From contig QQUJ01000018.1 of assembly GCA_008501635.1 (NCBI GenBank), forward strand, positions 21,001 through 85,000: 64,000 nucleotides of DNA, given 5' to 3'. The translations under genes were made by a program, and so were the position numbers. Within the stretch, counting starts at the first letter, position 1, and the number at the start of each line of letters is the position of its first letter. The notes under the pieces are model-generated. The model saw only the letters and a program-made list of their open reading frames with translations. It ran no database searches and was not told where the DNA came from. Positions 48,701 to 58,257 of the stretch are shown one piece after another. The DNA comes from Pseudomonadota bacterium (lineage in GTDB: Bacteria > Pseudomonadota > Gammaproteobacteria > QQUJ01).

Positions 48701-49651
48701 ATGCGCCCTCATAAAAGTCCGGTTCATGTGATCGCCGGTGTCATACGCAATTCAGATGGCGAAGTGTTGTTAGCGCAACGCCCTGCACACGCTCATCTGG
48801 GTGGTTTGTGGGAGTTTCCGGGTGGAAAACTTGAGAGGAATGAAGAGCGCCTTGAAGGCCTGAAACGTGAGCTGCACGAAGAACTGGGTATCGACGTATT
48901 GGATGCCCGCCCGCTCATCCGAGTCCCGTACGACTACCCCGGGAAAAGTATACTTCTTGATGTTTGGGAGGTGTTGCAATTCACTGGGGAAGTCAAAGGC
49001 CTGGAAGGCCAGGCGTTAACCTGGGTGGCGCCAAGGTTACTGCATGCTTGGCCGATGCCTGCTGCTGATCGACCGGTCGTAACAGCAATTGCTCTTCCGG
49101 ATCGTTATTTAATAACCCCCGAGCCAGGAGCGGATCATGCCGCGTTTCTGGATGGGTTGTGTCGGGCGCTGTCGACGGGGATACGTTTGGTACAATTTCG
49201 CGCCAAGGAATTGGATGATCGGCGCTATGAGATGCTTGCCAAGCGTGTGCTCGGAATTTGCGAGGAGCACGAGTCGAACCTTCTGCTTAATCACGATCCC
49301 GAAATGGTTATACGCATCGGTGCACACGGTGTGCATTTGACAGCCCTGCGACTCGAAGACCTTCGGGAGAGACCGTTGGGTGCGCAGTACTTGGTAGCCG
49401 CCTCGTGCCACCATCGCGATGAACTGCTCAAAGCACAAGCGTTGGGCTTGGATTTTGCTGTTCTTGGTCCCGTTAAAACCACCTTGACGCACCCCGCTAC
49501 AATTCCTTTGGGCTGGCGAAAATTTGAGGAATGGGTGGAGCGTATATCGCTACCCGTTTATGCGCTGGGTGGTATGTCGGAGCTGGATTTGGAAACGAGC
49601 CGGCGATTGGGTGGGCGGGGCATCGCGGCCATCAGGTCACTGTGGGTTTAG
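48701..49651 (+). CDS. Nudix hydrolase fused to a thiamine-phosphate-synthase-like domain
   Basis: A 316-residue two-domain protein. The N-terminal MutT-type Nudix domain has a complete Nudix box (GX5EX7REUXEEXGU, residues 42-64), the type that cleans 8-oxo-dGTP. The C-terminal half (about 130-316) is a TIM barrel of the ThiE/TenI group (LVQFRAKELDDRRYE, LLNHDPEM, AVLGPVKTT, YALGGM). This fusion is known from Pseudomonas and relatives; the catalytic activity of the second half is doubtful and thiamine synthesis should not be assumed. No clear ribosome site is seen. Confidence 0.9.
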   Translation: MRPHKSPVHVIAGVIRNSDGEVLLAQRPAHAHLGGLWEFPGGKLERNEERLEGLKRELHEELGIDVLDARPLIRVPYDYPGKSILLDVWEVLQFTGEVKGLEGQALTWVAPRLLHAWPMPAADRPVVTAIALPDRYLITPEPGADHAAFLDGLCRALSTGIRLVQFRAKELDDRRYEMLAKRVLGICEEHESNLLLNHDPEMVIRIGAHGVHLTALRLEDLRERPLGAQYLVAASCHHRDELLKAQALGLDFAVLGPVKTTLTHPATIPLGWRKFEEWVERISLPVYALGGMSELDLETSRRLGGRGIAAIRSLWV

Positions 49652-49658
49652 AGTACCG

Positions 49659-49865
49659 CTAATCGTCGGCGCTTTCGTCCCGCTCCACATCTGGGGGCAG
49701 TAGTACATCGGATGCCCCGGGGATTCGCCGCGATCCATCCATCCATTCCGAGAGATCGAGTAACTTGCAGCGCTCGCTGCAGAAGGGCCGCCACCGATTC
49801 TCTGGACGCCAATAAGAAGGTTTTCCACACGAAGGGCACGGCACGGTTGTTATTGGCTCGTTCAT
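49659..49865 (-). CDS. yacG: DNA gyrase inhibitor YacG, zinc-binding
   Basis: A 68-residue protein with a four-cysteine zinc site (CPSCGKPSYW, then FCSERCKLLDLSEW) and an acidic tail. In E. coli YacG binds GyrB and blocks DNA cleavage. It lies 2 bases after zapD, as in many gammaproteobacteria. Confidence 0.94.
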   Translation of the reverse strand: MNEPITTVPCPSCGKPSYWRPENRWRPFCSERCKLLDLSEWMDGSRRIPGASDVLLPPDVERDESADD

Positions 49866-49867
49866 TG

Positions 49868-50632
49868 TTACAGGACGCAGCGGGTCAACTCGAACTCGAC
49901 GTCTTCCGAAGTCTGACTCGCTCTTCCGTTAACAGAGGCCTCAAGAAATCGTACTGTGAATCGGTGCTTGCTACCGCTGATCTCGGCAAAATAGGGGGAA
50001 CAGCGCGGTACGGCCACCCGCATCATTTGACAGGGGAGGTTGGTGGGTAGGTTTTGCTGAAAGAACCCTCCCTTGGCTATTTCACGCACCGGTGTTGAGC
50101 TTTGGCGGGTGAGTTCGAGAATCAGCTCGACGCCGGTTCGAATGAGATCAAATACCGAAAACCATTCGAGCAGCTGTTCAACCCTTTCGGGTGCCGGGCG
50201 TTGCAGCCAATGGAAATAGGCAGGCAGATCGAATGCGCAGCTACCCCCGGCGATGCTGCTTCTTTGCTGGATACTCATCAGAAACTCATTCTGTCGCAGC
50301 GCCTGTGCGATCTGCCCCCGGTGTGCGTGGAGGCGCGCCGACAACGTATCCAATTGACGCATGATTCCCGCCAATTTGTCACGATCGACCTGTGGGTTGC
50401 TCTGCATGGCTGTGAGATTGGCGGTGTGACGCTCCAGCTCTTTCAGCACTTCGCTCTTGAGGTCGGAGCGGGAAAATATTGACAGAATATCGAGCAGGCA
50501 GCTCATTGCCGCTCGACTGTCCCAAACAGAGCGGCCCCGTGCGTGATGAACGCCGGTCTGAAAGAGGAACTCAAGCCGCAGAAACGCACGCATGCGTTCG
50601 CTAAGCGGTTGTTCGTAAATTACCTTCTGCAA
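49868..50632 (-). CDS. zapD: Cell division protein ZapD (YacF)
   Basis: A 254-residue protein that bundles FtsZ filaments by binding the FtsZ C-terminal peptide. The start VIYEQPLSERMRAFLRLEFLF is almost the E. coli sequence, and SCLLDILSIFSRSDLKSEVLKELERH continues the helical domain. The start codon appears to be TTG 50632 (giving MQKVIYEQP), with no good ATG nearby; a weak ribosome site may keep its level low. It is codirectional with coaE and yacG. Confidence 0.93.
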   Translation of the reverse strand: MQKVIYEQPLSERMRAFLRLEFLFQTGVHHARGRSVWDSRAAMSCLLDILSIFSRSDLKSEVLKELERHTANLTAMQSNPQVDRDKLAGIMRQLDTLSARLHAHRGQIAQALRQNEFLMSIQQRSSIAGGSCAFDLPAYFHWLQRPAPERVEQLLEWFSVFDLIRTGVELILELTRQSSTPVREIAKGGFFQQNLPTNLPCQMMRVAVPRCSPYFAEISGSKHRFTVRFLEASVNGRASQTSEDVEFELTRCVL

Positions 50633-50719
50633 AAGCCAAGACCTTGTGCGCTATCCCTTTGGTGGGCGCTATTGTTTCACCCGTTGGGGGTAGGTGCAAA
50701 TAGGACTTGGTTGACCTGG

Positions 50720-51319
50720 TCAATCGGCGGTGGCCAGAGATAAATATTTCTGATGAAGTCCCTCGATTGCCGCTTCTAAGTCGGCTTGGGAGCCATCATT
50801 GACAATCAGGTCATCCGCGAATTTCACGCGGGTATCGCGATCCAGTTGGGTATTGAGAATGGCTTCCGCTTCGTCCTGTGAGATCTGATCGCGTTGCATT
50901 AGCCGCTTGATCTGAATCGCACGCGGCGCGTCGATGACAAGAACGCGGTCCACAAGATCTCTCTGGTCTGCTTCAATCAGGAGCGGTATCGCGAGAATGC
51001 AATAAGGGGCGCTTATGCGAGCGAGTCGAGACAGCATCGCTTCCTTGATTCGCGGGTGCAGTATTGCCTCGAGTTCATTTCGTTTTTGAGGATCAGAGAA
51101 AATCAAAGAGCGCACCAGCCGGCGGTCCAGGCTCCCGTCAGGACGGATAAATCTTTTTCCGAAGGCCGCCTCAATTTCCTGGATCGCCGGCGTTCCGGCT
51201 TTTACCACTTGGCGGGCAACTACATCGGCATCTATGACGGGAATGCCGCGGACAGAGAAGCAGTCTGAGGCAGCTGATTTTCCACTTGCTATGCCCCCGG
51301 TCAGCCCGATTCTGAGCAT
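50720..51319 (-). CDS. coaE: Dephospho-CoA kinase
   Basis: A 199-residue P-loop kinase for the last step of coenzyme A synthesis. The ATP site GLTGGIASGKS is at residues 5-15, DADVVARQVV follows, and the lid and CoA-binding arginines lie in RLMQRDQIS. It follows pilD by 20 bases in the common pilBCD-coaE order. Confidence 0.96.
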   Translation of the reverse strand: MLRIGLTGGIASGKSAASDCFSVRGIPVIDADVVARQVVKAGTPAIQEIEAAFGKRFIRPDGSLDRRLVRSLIFSDPQKRNELEAILHPRIKEAMLSRLARISAPYCILAIPLLIEADQRDLVDRVLVIDAPRAIQIKRLMQRDQISQDEAEAILNTQLDRDTRVKFADDLIVNDGSQADLEAAIEGLHQKYLSLATAD

Positions 51320-51339
51320 GGCGAAACAATGCGACTCGT

Positions 51340-52212
51340 TCAGCCGGAGAGCCCGGCGATACGGAGATAAAACCCGGTGATTTCGTCACCCCATAACAGA
51401 GTGATCCAACCGGCTGCCGCGAGATAGGGGCCAAACGGAATGGGATTGGCGCGTTCGTGGCGCTTCATCAGTATCATGCTGATGCCCACCACTGCGCCTA
51501 CGAGCGAGGACATCAGAATAATCACGGGCAGGGCCTGCCACCCCATCCATGCACCCAGCATACCCAGGAGTTTGAAATCGCCGAATCCCATCCCTTCTTT
51601 GCCAGTAGCGATTCTGAAAAGCTGATAGACACACCAGAGAGAGAGGTAACCGGCAGCAGCGCCGACAATGCTTGAGTGAGCATCCGCAAAGACTGGAAGA
51701 AGGCTGGCGAGCAGGCCCAGCCAAAGCATGGGCAATGTTATGGAATCGGGCAGCAACTGATGGTCGAGATCAATGTAGGCGAGTGTGATCAGGGACCAGG
51801 TAATGACTAGCGCCGAGACGGATTCCCAACCGAAACCGAAGTGCCAGGCGACATAGGCAGAAGAGGCGGCAGTGAGCAGCTCGACGATCGGGTAACGTAC
51901 GGGGATACCGGCATTACAGTTGGAGCAACACCCGCGTTGCAGAAGGTAGCTGATGACAGGGATGTTCTCTGCTACCGAGATCCGGTGACCACATTGTGGA
52001 CATCGTGAGCGCGGTTGAATGAGGTTAAATACTTCCACATCGCTGACAGATGCACCACTCGCTTCTACGCAGTGACGTTTCCAGTTCTGCTCCATCATGA
52101 TAGGGAGGCGGTAAATGACAACGTTCAGGAAGCTGCCAACCATAAGGCCGATCAACGCCCCTGTTCCCGTAAATAAAGTTAGGTTCGTTTGAAGCAGTTC
52201 AAGTATCGCCAT
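51340..52212 (-). CDS. pilD: Prepilin peptidase / N-methyltransferase PilD
   Basis: A 290-residue inner-membrane aspartic protease that cuts type IV prepilin leaders and methylates the new N-terminus. It has a cytoplasmic tetracysteine loop (CPQCGH and CSNCN, about 73-100), the first catalytic Asp in YIDLDHQLLPD and the second in GMGFGDFKLLG. The hydrophobic segments fit the usual eight helices. It processes PilA, encoded 6 kb away on the same strand. Confidence 0.96.
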   Translation of the reverse strand: MAILELLQTNLTLFTGTGALIGLMVGSFLNVVIYRLPIMMEQNWKRHCVEASGASVSDVEVFNLIQPRSRCPQCGHRISVAENIPVISYLLQRGCCSNCNAGIPVRYPIVELLTAASSAYVAWHFGFGWESVSALVITWSLITLAYIDLDHQLLPDSITLPMLWLGLLASLLPVFADAHSSIVGAAAGYLSLWCVYQLFRIATGKEGMGFGDFKLLGMLGAWMGWQALPVIILMSSLVGAVVGISMILMKRHERANPIPFGPYLAAAGWITLLWGDEITGFYLRIAGLSG

Positions 52213-52257
52213 GAAATAGGTTGGTTGATTTTTAGTGGCTCTCAGAAGTGTTTTGAC

Positions 52258-53478
52258 CTATACAACTTGGCCCATTTTAAATATTGGTAGGTACATGGCT
52301 ACGACTAAGCCGCCAATAACGACGCCTAATACTGCCATGATCATCGGTTCTAAAAGACTGCTTAAAGCATCGACAGCGTTGTCCACCTCGTCCTCGAAAA
52401 AGTCGGCGACTTTCGACAGCATTTCGTCAAGTGACCCCGACTCTTCGCCTATGGCTACCATCTGCACTACCATGTTGGGAAAGAGGTTGGTTTGCCGCAT
52501 GGATGCCTGCAACTGTTGCCCCGTGGCAATTTCATCACGCATTACCATAACAGCATCACCATAAATCGAGTTGCCGGTGGCACCTGCAACCGATTCCATT
52601 GCTTCCACTAGCGGTACGCCAGCCGCAAACATGGTGGCCAACGTTCTGCAATATCTGGCAATCGCAGCTTTTCTTAGAATTTCGCCGATTACAGGAATCT
52701 TTAGGACTATCCTGTCTAGGGCTCGATTGAAGTTGCTTGATCGCTTTTTAAAATAAAGAAATAGATAACCTGCAGCTCCAATTCCTCCGAAAATCGCCCA
52801 CCAGTATTCTTGGAATATTTCGGAAATCGTAATTACTAACAATGTGAATGCAGGTAGGTCGCCACCGAAAGATGAAAACAGCGATTGGAATTGTGGAATA
52901 ACGAATATAAGCAAGATTGCAGTGATAATAAAAGCGACTACAATTACGGCTGTTGGGTAGAATAAAGCTTTCTTGATTTTTCCCTTGAGCGCCTCTGTTT
53001 TTTCTTTATAGGTAGCGATTTTATTAAGGAGTGTCTCTAAAACACCTGCTTGCTCGCCCGCATGTACCAAATTACAGAACAGATCATCAAAGTAGAGCGG
53101 ATGTTTGCCAAGCGCGGTAGCTAAAGCGTTGCCAGCCTCTACATCGCTTTTGACCGAAAGAATGAGGTCCTGCATAGAGGGATTCTCATGTCCTTTTCCG
53201 ACTATCTCAAAAGCCTGAACCAGCGGTACGCCTGCAGTCATCATTGTAGCGAGTTGGCGTGCAAAAATGGCGATGTCCTTGGTAGTTATTTTCTTCTTGG
53301 TTCTGCCAAGAAGGGGCTTGGGCTTTTTGCGTACTTTTAGGGGATTTACACCTTGTCGGCGAAGTGTCGCCTTCACTAGGGCATCGCTGGCACCAGGCAT
53401 TTCACCTTTAATACGTTTGCCGGAGCGATCTGTGCCCTCCCAGGTAAATGTATCCAATTTGATAGCCGATTCCGCCAT
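52258..53478 (-). CDS. pilC: Type IV pilus inner-membrane platform protein PilC
   Basis: A 406-residue GspF-family membrane protein with two similar cytoplasmic domains (about 65-190 and 270-390) and three membrane helices. IFARQLATMMTAGVPLVQAFEI and its second copy RYCRTLATMFAAGVPLVEAMESV are the repeat signature. The central part is far more AT-rich than neighbouring genes (for example 20 G+C in the 60 bases from 52921), although the protein is intact. It lies 3 bases after pilB. Confidence 0.96.
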   Translation of the reverse strand: MAESAIKLDTFTWEGTDRSGKRIKGEMPGASDALVKATLRRQGVNPLKVRKKPKPLLGRTKKKITTKDIAIFARQLATMMTAGVPLVQAFEIVGKGHENPSMQDLILSVKSDVEAGNALATALGKHPLYFDDLFCNLVHAGEQAGVLETLLNKIATYKEKTEALKGKIKKALFYPTAVIVVAFIITAILLIFVIPQFQSLFSSFGGDLPAFTLLVITISEIFQEYWWAIFGGIGAAGYLFLYFKKRSSNFNRALDRIVLKIPVIGEILRKAAIARYCRTLATMFAAGVPLVEAMESVAGATGNSIYGDAVMVMRDEIATGQQLQASMRQTNLFPNMVVQMVAIGEESGSLDEMLSKVADFFEDEVDNAVDALSSLLEPMIMAVLGVVIGGLVVAMYLPIFKMGQVV

Positions 53479-53481
53479 AAC

Positions 53482-55197
53482 CTATTCCTTTGTGACACGG
53501 TTGACTTCTGCAAGACTGGTGACACCCTGGACAACCTTTAGCAAACCTGATTGCCGAAGGTCCCGATAACCTTCCCGCTGTGCTTGATCTGCGATCTGCA
53601 TCGAGTTTCCGCCTTCCATAATTAATCGGCCGGTTTCCTCTGAAACTGGCATGACTTGGTAGATGCCCACGCGGCCTTTATATCCATTAGTACACTGGTC
53701 ACATCCCACCGGTTTATAAACGGTCAGCCCTTTTAATTGATCTTCAGTAAAACCTTCCTCCAGAAGGGCTTCACGCGGGATATCATCGGCTTCTTTGCAG
53801 GTATTACATAAGCGCCGCGCCAAGCGTTGGGCGACAATCAAATGTACCGATGAGGCGATATTGAATGGGGGAATTCCCATGTTGACGAGGCGCGTTAGCG
53901 TTTGGGGTGCATCATTAGTGTGCAAAGTTGACAACACCAAGTGGCCTGTTTGAGCAGCTTTAACACCTATTTCGCCAGTTTCGATATCCCGTATTTCGCC
54001 CACCAATATAATATCGGGGTCCTGTCTAAGGAAGGCCTTTAATGCTTTTGTAAAGGTCATGCCGGTGCGTTCATCGACATTGACCTGATTGACACCCGCG
54101 AGGTTGATTTCCACGGGGTCCTCACAAGTCGAGATGTTGACGTCTGACTGGTTGAGGATATTGACGGCGGTGTAAAGAGTCACGGTTTTACCGCTACCCG
54201 TTGGCCCTGTTACCAACACCATGCCATAGGGCTTGTGGATAGCGCTGAGAAACAGTTCGCGTTGATCGGGTTCAAAACCCAGCGCATCGATACCGATCTG
54301 TGCGCTGGCTGGGTCCAGAATACGCAGCACCACCTTTTCACCCCAAAGCGTGGGGCAGGTACTAACACGAAAATCAATGGCACGGTTCTTGGATAGCTTC
54401 ATCTTGATGCGTCCATCTTGCGGGACCCGTCGTTCTGAGACGTCAAGCCGCGACATGACCTTGATGCGCGCTGCCAAGCGCATTGCCAGGTTGATAGGGG
54501 GCGAGGCAATTTCATACAGAATACCGTCCTGCCTGAAGCGTACCCGGTAGTACTTTTCGTAGGGTTCGAAATGGATGTCGGAGGCGCCCTTCTTAATAGC
54601 ATCCAGCAGGACTTTGTTGACGAAGCGAACGACCGGTGCATCCTCGACATCCGCTTCAGTGACGTTGGCGTCATGCTGTTCACCTTCGCCTGTCGAGATA
54701 TCGAGATTGTCGAGGTCGCTGTCCAGCAAATCCGACATGCCGGTGTCTTGGGCGTCAAGGCTCGTCTCTATTGCTTTGGAGAGTTTGTCCTCCTCAACGA
54801 GGATCGGTTCTGCGACCAGCGCCGTATGAAACTTGATTTCGTCCAGAGCGCGCAAATTGGTCGGATCCGAAACGCCAATGAATAAACGGTTACCTCTTTT
54901 GAATAGTGGAAGGGAGTGGTGTTTTCGGATCAATTTCTCACTGACCAACTGGATCGGTGCGCTGCTTATGTCCAGTGCGCCCAAATCAAACAATGGCACT
55001 CCAAATTCATGGGAGGCTGTGGCAGCAACAGTTGATGCTGACACCAATTTGTTCTCTACAATATAGGTGACAAAATGAGTTTTATGGCGCAGGGCTTGCT
55101 CATGAGCCTTGCGGGCGTCTTGCTCTGAAAGTGAGCTATCCTGCACCAGTCGCCTGGCCAGGCCGCCTAAATTAGCGCTTGGATTGACGGTCGCCAT
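53482..55197 (-). CDS. pilB: Type IV pilus extension ATPase PilB
   Basis: A 571-residue hexameric ATPase that drives pilus growth. An MshEN-type N-terminal domain is followed by the ATPase core with Walker A GPTGSGKT, the Asp box, Walker B region (ILVGEIRDIETGEIG) and the zinc-binding tetracysteine CNTCKEAD ... CDQC. ATG 55197 gives MATVNPSANLGG, the family-like start; the open frame extends 45 codons upstream into transposon debris. The ribosome site is weak (GGGA). Its upstream region now consists of an IS relic. Confidence 0.95.
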   Translation of the reverse strand: MATVNPSANLGGLARRLVQDSSLSEQDARKAHEQALRHKTHFVTYIVENKLVSASTVAATASHEFGVPLFDLGALDISSAPIQLVSEKLIRKHHSLPLFKRGNRLFIGVSDPTNLRALDEIKFHTALVAEPILVEEDKLSKAIETSLDAQDTGMSDLLDSDLDNLDISTGEGEQHDANVTEADVEDAPVVRFVNKVLLDAIKKGASDIHFEPYEKYYRVRFRQDGILYEIASPPINLAMRLAARIKVMSRLDVSERRVPQDGRIKMKLSKNRAIDFRVSTCPTLWGEKVVLRILDPASAQIGIDALGFEPDQRELFLSAIHKPYGMVLVTGPTGSGKTVTLYTAVNILNQSDVNISTCEDPVEINLAGVNQVNVDERTGMTFTKALKAFLRQDPDIILVGEIRDIETGEIGVKAAQTGHLVLSTLHTNDAPQTLTRLVNMGIPPFNIASSVHLIVAQRLARRLCNTCKEADDIPREALLEEGFTEDQLKGLTVYKPVGCDQCTNGYKGRVGIYQVMPVSEETGRLIMEGGNSMQIADQAQREGYRDLRQSGLLKVVQGVTSLAEVNRVTKE

Positions 55198-55343
55198 CAG
55201 TCGTGTCCCAACGTTTTCACGTCGTAGTTTCCCAACAGGTCGATGAGAAGAGGATATTCCATGTTTGAGACCTGTCTCGATTTGAATGCTGCCCCCAAAA
55301 ATTTCCGGTCTTCCCCACCGGATTTCAGGCATCGTTCATTAGC

Positions 55344-56499
55344 ATGGGCAGACACGTCTTCGCACAGGGTATGGTGCATTTGTCGCTGACCAACTTTTGT
55401 CGCTGCGTGACCCACTATCGGGGCGCGCACAAGGTCAAAAAGATCTCCTGCCTCGACAACCACATGTGCATGGCCTTCACCTAACTGACCTATCGGGAAA
55501 GCCTGAGCGATATTGAAGCCTGCCTGAGAAGCCAGGCGGTCAAGCCCTATAACATGGGGTTTCGCAGTGCCGTGGCCCGCAGCACACCGGCCAACGCTAT
55601 TGCGGTGCGGGACTGGCGCATCTACGCTGATTTCGCCCAGCATCTGATCGGCATTGCTCGCAGACTCTATGTCAACGAGCCCTTCGGCGTTGATCTGTAC
55701 AACACAGTCTATGCCTCCGATGCTACGATTATCGACCCGTGCCTGTCGGTCTTTCATGGGGTGCCGTTTCGTTCCGACAAGGCGGTGGTCAAGCTTCACA
55801 CGCTGCTCGACAAGCGCGGTAACATTCCAAGCTTCATCCACGTCGGCGACGGCAAGTGGCACGAGGTCCACATCTTCGGCCTGCTGATCCCCGACGCTGG
55901 TGACTTCTACGTCATGGATCGGGGTTATATCGACTTTGACCAGTTGCATCGCCTGCATTAGGCTCACAGCTGTGTTGTCATCCGCGTCAAGTCGAATATG
56001 TACTTTCAGCGTCGCTGCTCGCGGCCCTTGGACCGGGTAAACGGCGTGAAGTGCGATCACATCGGTACATTGACCGGTTTCTACCCGTCGCAAGGGTACC
56101 CGACAGTCCTGTGCCTGGTCCACATTCAGGATACCGAAGGCAAGATGCTGGGGTTCCTGACGAACAATACCGACCCCCCGACGAGAATCATCGCCGATCT
56201 CTATCGCTGCCGCTGGCAGGTCGAGCTGTTCTTCAAGTGAATCAAACAGCATCTGCGCATCAAATCCTTCTTAGGTACCTCGGAGAACGCGGCCAAACCC
56301 CAGATCTAGATCACCGTCTCTGTTTATATGCGCGTCACCATCGTTCGCAAGCCGCTGAATCCTTCGGTATACCCCTATGAAATCCTACAGATCCTGAGCC
56401 TTACCCTGTTGGTGAGAACCATGCTGGATCAGCTGCTTGCGCGTGTCCCGCTTTCTCCAGATCAGCTAACGGATCCCAACCAGTTGCTTGTTCGAATAA
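55344..56499 (+). pseudogene. IS4-family transposase relic, stopped in frame
   Basis: One reading frame carries a nearly whole IS4-like transposase: LTYRESLSDIEACLR, FRSAVARSTPANAIAVRDWRIYADFAQHLI, DATIIDPCLSVF (first catalytic Asp), DRGYIDFDQL (second) and RCRWQVELFFK (the YREK-type region). It is cut by TAA 55482, TAG 55959, TGA 56238 and TAG 56307. Near the end a likely 2-base loss shifts it just before the old stop (TAA 56497). All four stops fit single C-to-T or G-to-A changes from the residues I recall at these positions (Gln, Gln, Trp, Trp). It cannot make transposase. It lies just upstream of pilB on the other strand. Confidence 0.88.
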
Positions 56500-56709
56500 C
56501 TCTGGGGTGCTACTGGGTCGTCATAAGTATCTTTTTGACTCGGAAACTCTGGTCGTCATGAGGTTATCGGTATTTAAAGCGAAATCTAAAGAGTTCAATT
56601 AACTACTTGGTGCAAAGTAAGTTTTTGTACGATAAAAATCAAGATGCATGCTTGGAGAATGGAATTTCCGAACTATTGAGCGGTACACATAAGGTGGGTA
56701 TGGCTCATT

Positions 56710-58020
56710 TGCCTCATCCCGGGTTTTGGGGAGGTTCTGTACGCTACTCTGAGGAGGTGGAGTCATGATGGGCGAGAAGACCACCCCTAAGTATTCCCCC
56801 GAAGTTCGCGCGAGCGCGGTGCACGCGGTACCGGGGCACCGTGGCAACTATCCGTCGTTGTGCGGGACCTATAGAGTCGATTGTCCCGAAGATCTGTTGT
56901 GTCCCGCAAATCTCGCACGAGTTGGTGCGCAAGCACGAGGGCGTTACCAACCTGCGAGCTGGTGTGACGTGCGACGAACGCGAACACATCAAGGCCTTGG
57001 AGCGCGAAGTCAAGGAGATCTGCAAGGCCAACGAGATCCTGAAGCTGTCGAGTGCGCTTTTCACCCAGGCGGGGTCCGACCGCCGACCCAGGTACTGAAT
57101 GCCTTCCTTGACCGGCATCACGACACCTACGGGTTGGAGTCGATCGGTAAGGTTTGCAGATTGCCCCTTCCGGGTATTGACGCTATACCGCCCGGCAGCG
57201 CCACCCTCGGCCTGCCTCGTGCGCGTGCGCAACGCGATGCGGTGCCGAGGCCCGAGATACAGCGGGCTTGGGATGCAAATATCAGGTCTACGGGGCCGAC
57301 AAGGTGTGGCGCCAGCTGAACCTCGAATGCCTCCGGGTTGACCTCCGCACGGTCGAACGGCTAATGAAGTATTTGGGACTGGAAGGAATCCGGCGCGGCA
57401 GTGTGGTGCGCACCATGGTTCCCGAACCCGCCGTGCCGTGCCTGCGGGGTCGGATCAATCGGCAATTCAAGGTGGATCGTCCCCATCAGCTGTGGGTATC
57501 GTACTTCACCTACGTCTCGACTCAGCAGCGCTGGCTGTATGCGGCGTTTGTGATCGACATATTTGCCCGGCGCATTTTGGGTTGGCGAGTCAGCCATTCA
57601 TGCGCTGGGGCAGGACCTCTATGACCGCCAGCCCGAGCGCTCAGAGGGCTTGCTACACTACTCGAACAAGGGATCGCAGCACGTGTCCATTCGCTACACC
57701 GAGCGGCTGGCTGAGATCAGAATCGAACCTTCGGTGGGCGCTCGGAGTGACAGCTGCAATAACGCTTTGGCCGAAACGATCAACGGGATGGAATAAGGTG
57801 GAGTTGATCCACCGCAGAGCGCCTTGGAAAACAGCGGGGCCTGTAGAACTGGCCAAGCTGCAATGGGTGCGCTGGTTCAATCATCACCAACTGCCGCAGC
57901 CCGTTCAGTATATTCCGCCGGCCGAAGCTGAGGCAAACTACTGGCGGCAGCTGGCCGAGAAGGACAAGCTCGAGTCCTGAACTTAAACCTAACCGCCTCC
58001 ACGAAACTAAGGGCTATTCA
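56710..58020 (+). pseudogene. IS3-family element relic with broken orfA and orfB
   Basis: The ends are imperfect inverted repeats (TGCCTCATCCCGGGTTTTGG at 56710 and the complement of CCACGAAACTAAGGGCTATTCA ending at 58020). orfA begins at 56765 (KYSPEVRASAVHAV, an HTH of the transposase_8 type) and continues in another frame (PIESIVPKICCV, then a leucine-zipper-like IKALEREVKEI). orfB, an rve integrase, is spread over three frames: DTYGLESIG, then YGADKVWRQLNLE and HQLWVSYFTYVST, then SNKGSQHVSIRYTERL, then LQWVRWFNHHQLP. At least four frameshifts make it dead. Confidence 0.85.
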
Positions 58021-58177
58021 TACAGCGTGTACTACGAATTCGCTGCTATGTTCGCGGCTTGACCTGAGGAAGCACCTATCGCGCTGTCCAAATAAAGGGT
58101 TCAATTCTGCTTGGGAATACGGCACCAGACCTGCGGGATATACCAGTGCGGAAAGTAGCGAGTATTGCCCGCGAATT

Positions 58178-58205
58178 AGGAGACCGCCGAAGGCGGTCTC
58201 CTTTT
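58178..58205 (+). terminator. Hairpin terminator between the IS3 relic and pilA
   Basis: GGAGACCGCC (58179-58188), loop GAA, GGCGGTCTCC (58192-58201) and TTTT. It reads as a terminator on the plus strand. Its place 50 bases beyond the pilA stop suggests it also protects or ends the pilA mRNA, although that side lacks a T run. The 157 bases between it and the IS3 end hold nothing I recognise. Confidence 0.7.
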
Positions 58206-58257
58206 GGTACTGATGAGTTTTTTGCAAATAACCTTTTAGCTCAGAGCTAATCCTAGG

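Noticed and set aside
55197..56252. 351-residue open frame on the minus strand across the IS4 relic
   Set aside because: It is the mirror of a transposase frame and has no motif of its own.
58085..58125. GGTTCAATTC looking like the T arm of a tRNA near pilA
   Set aside because: A tRNA gene does sit near pilA in Pseudomonas, but here the flanking bases do not pair and no anticodon or acceptor stem can be drawn.
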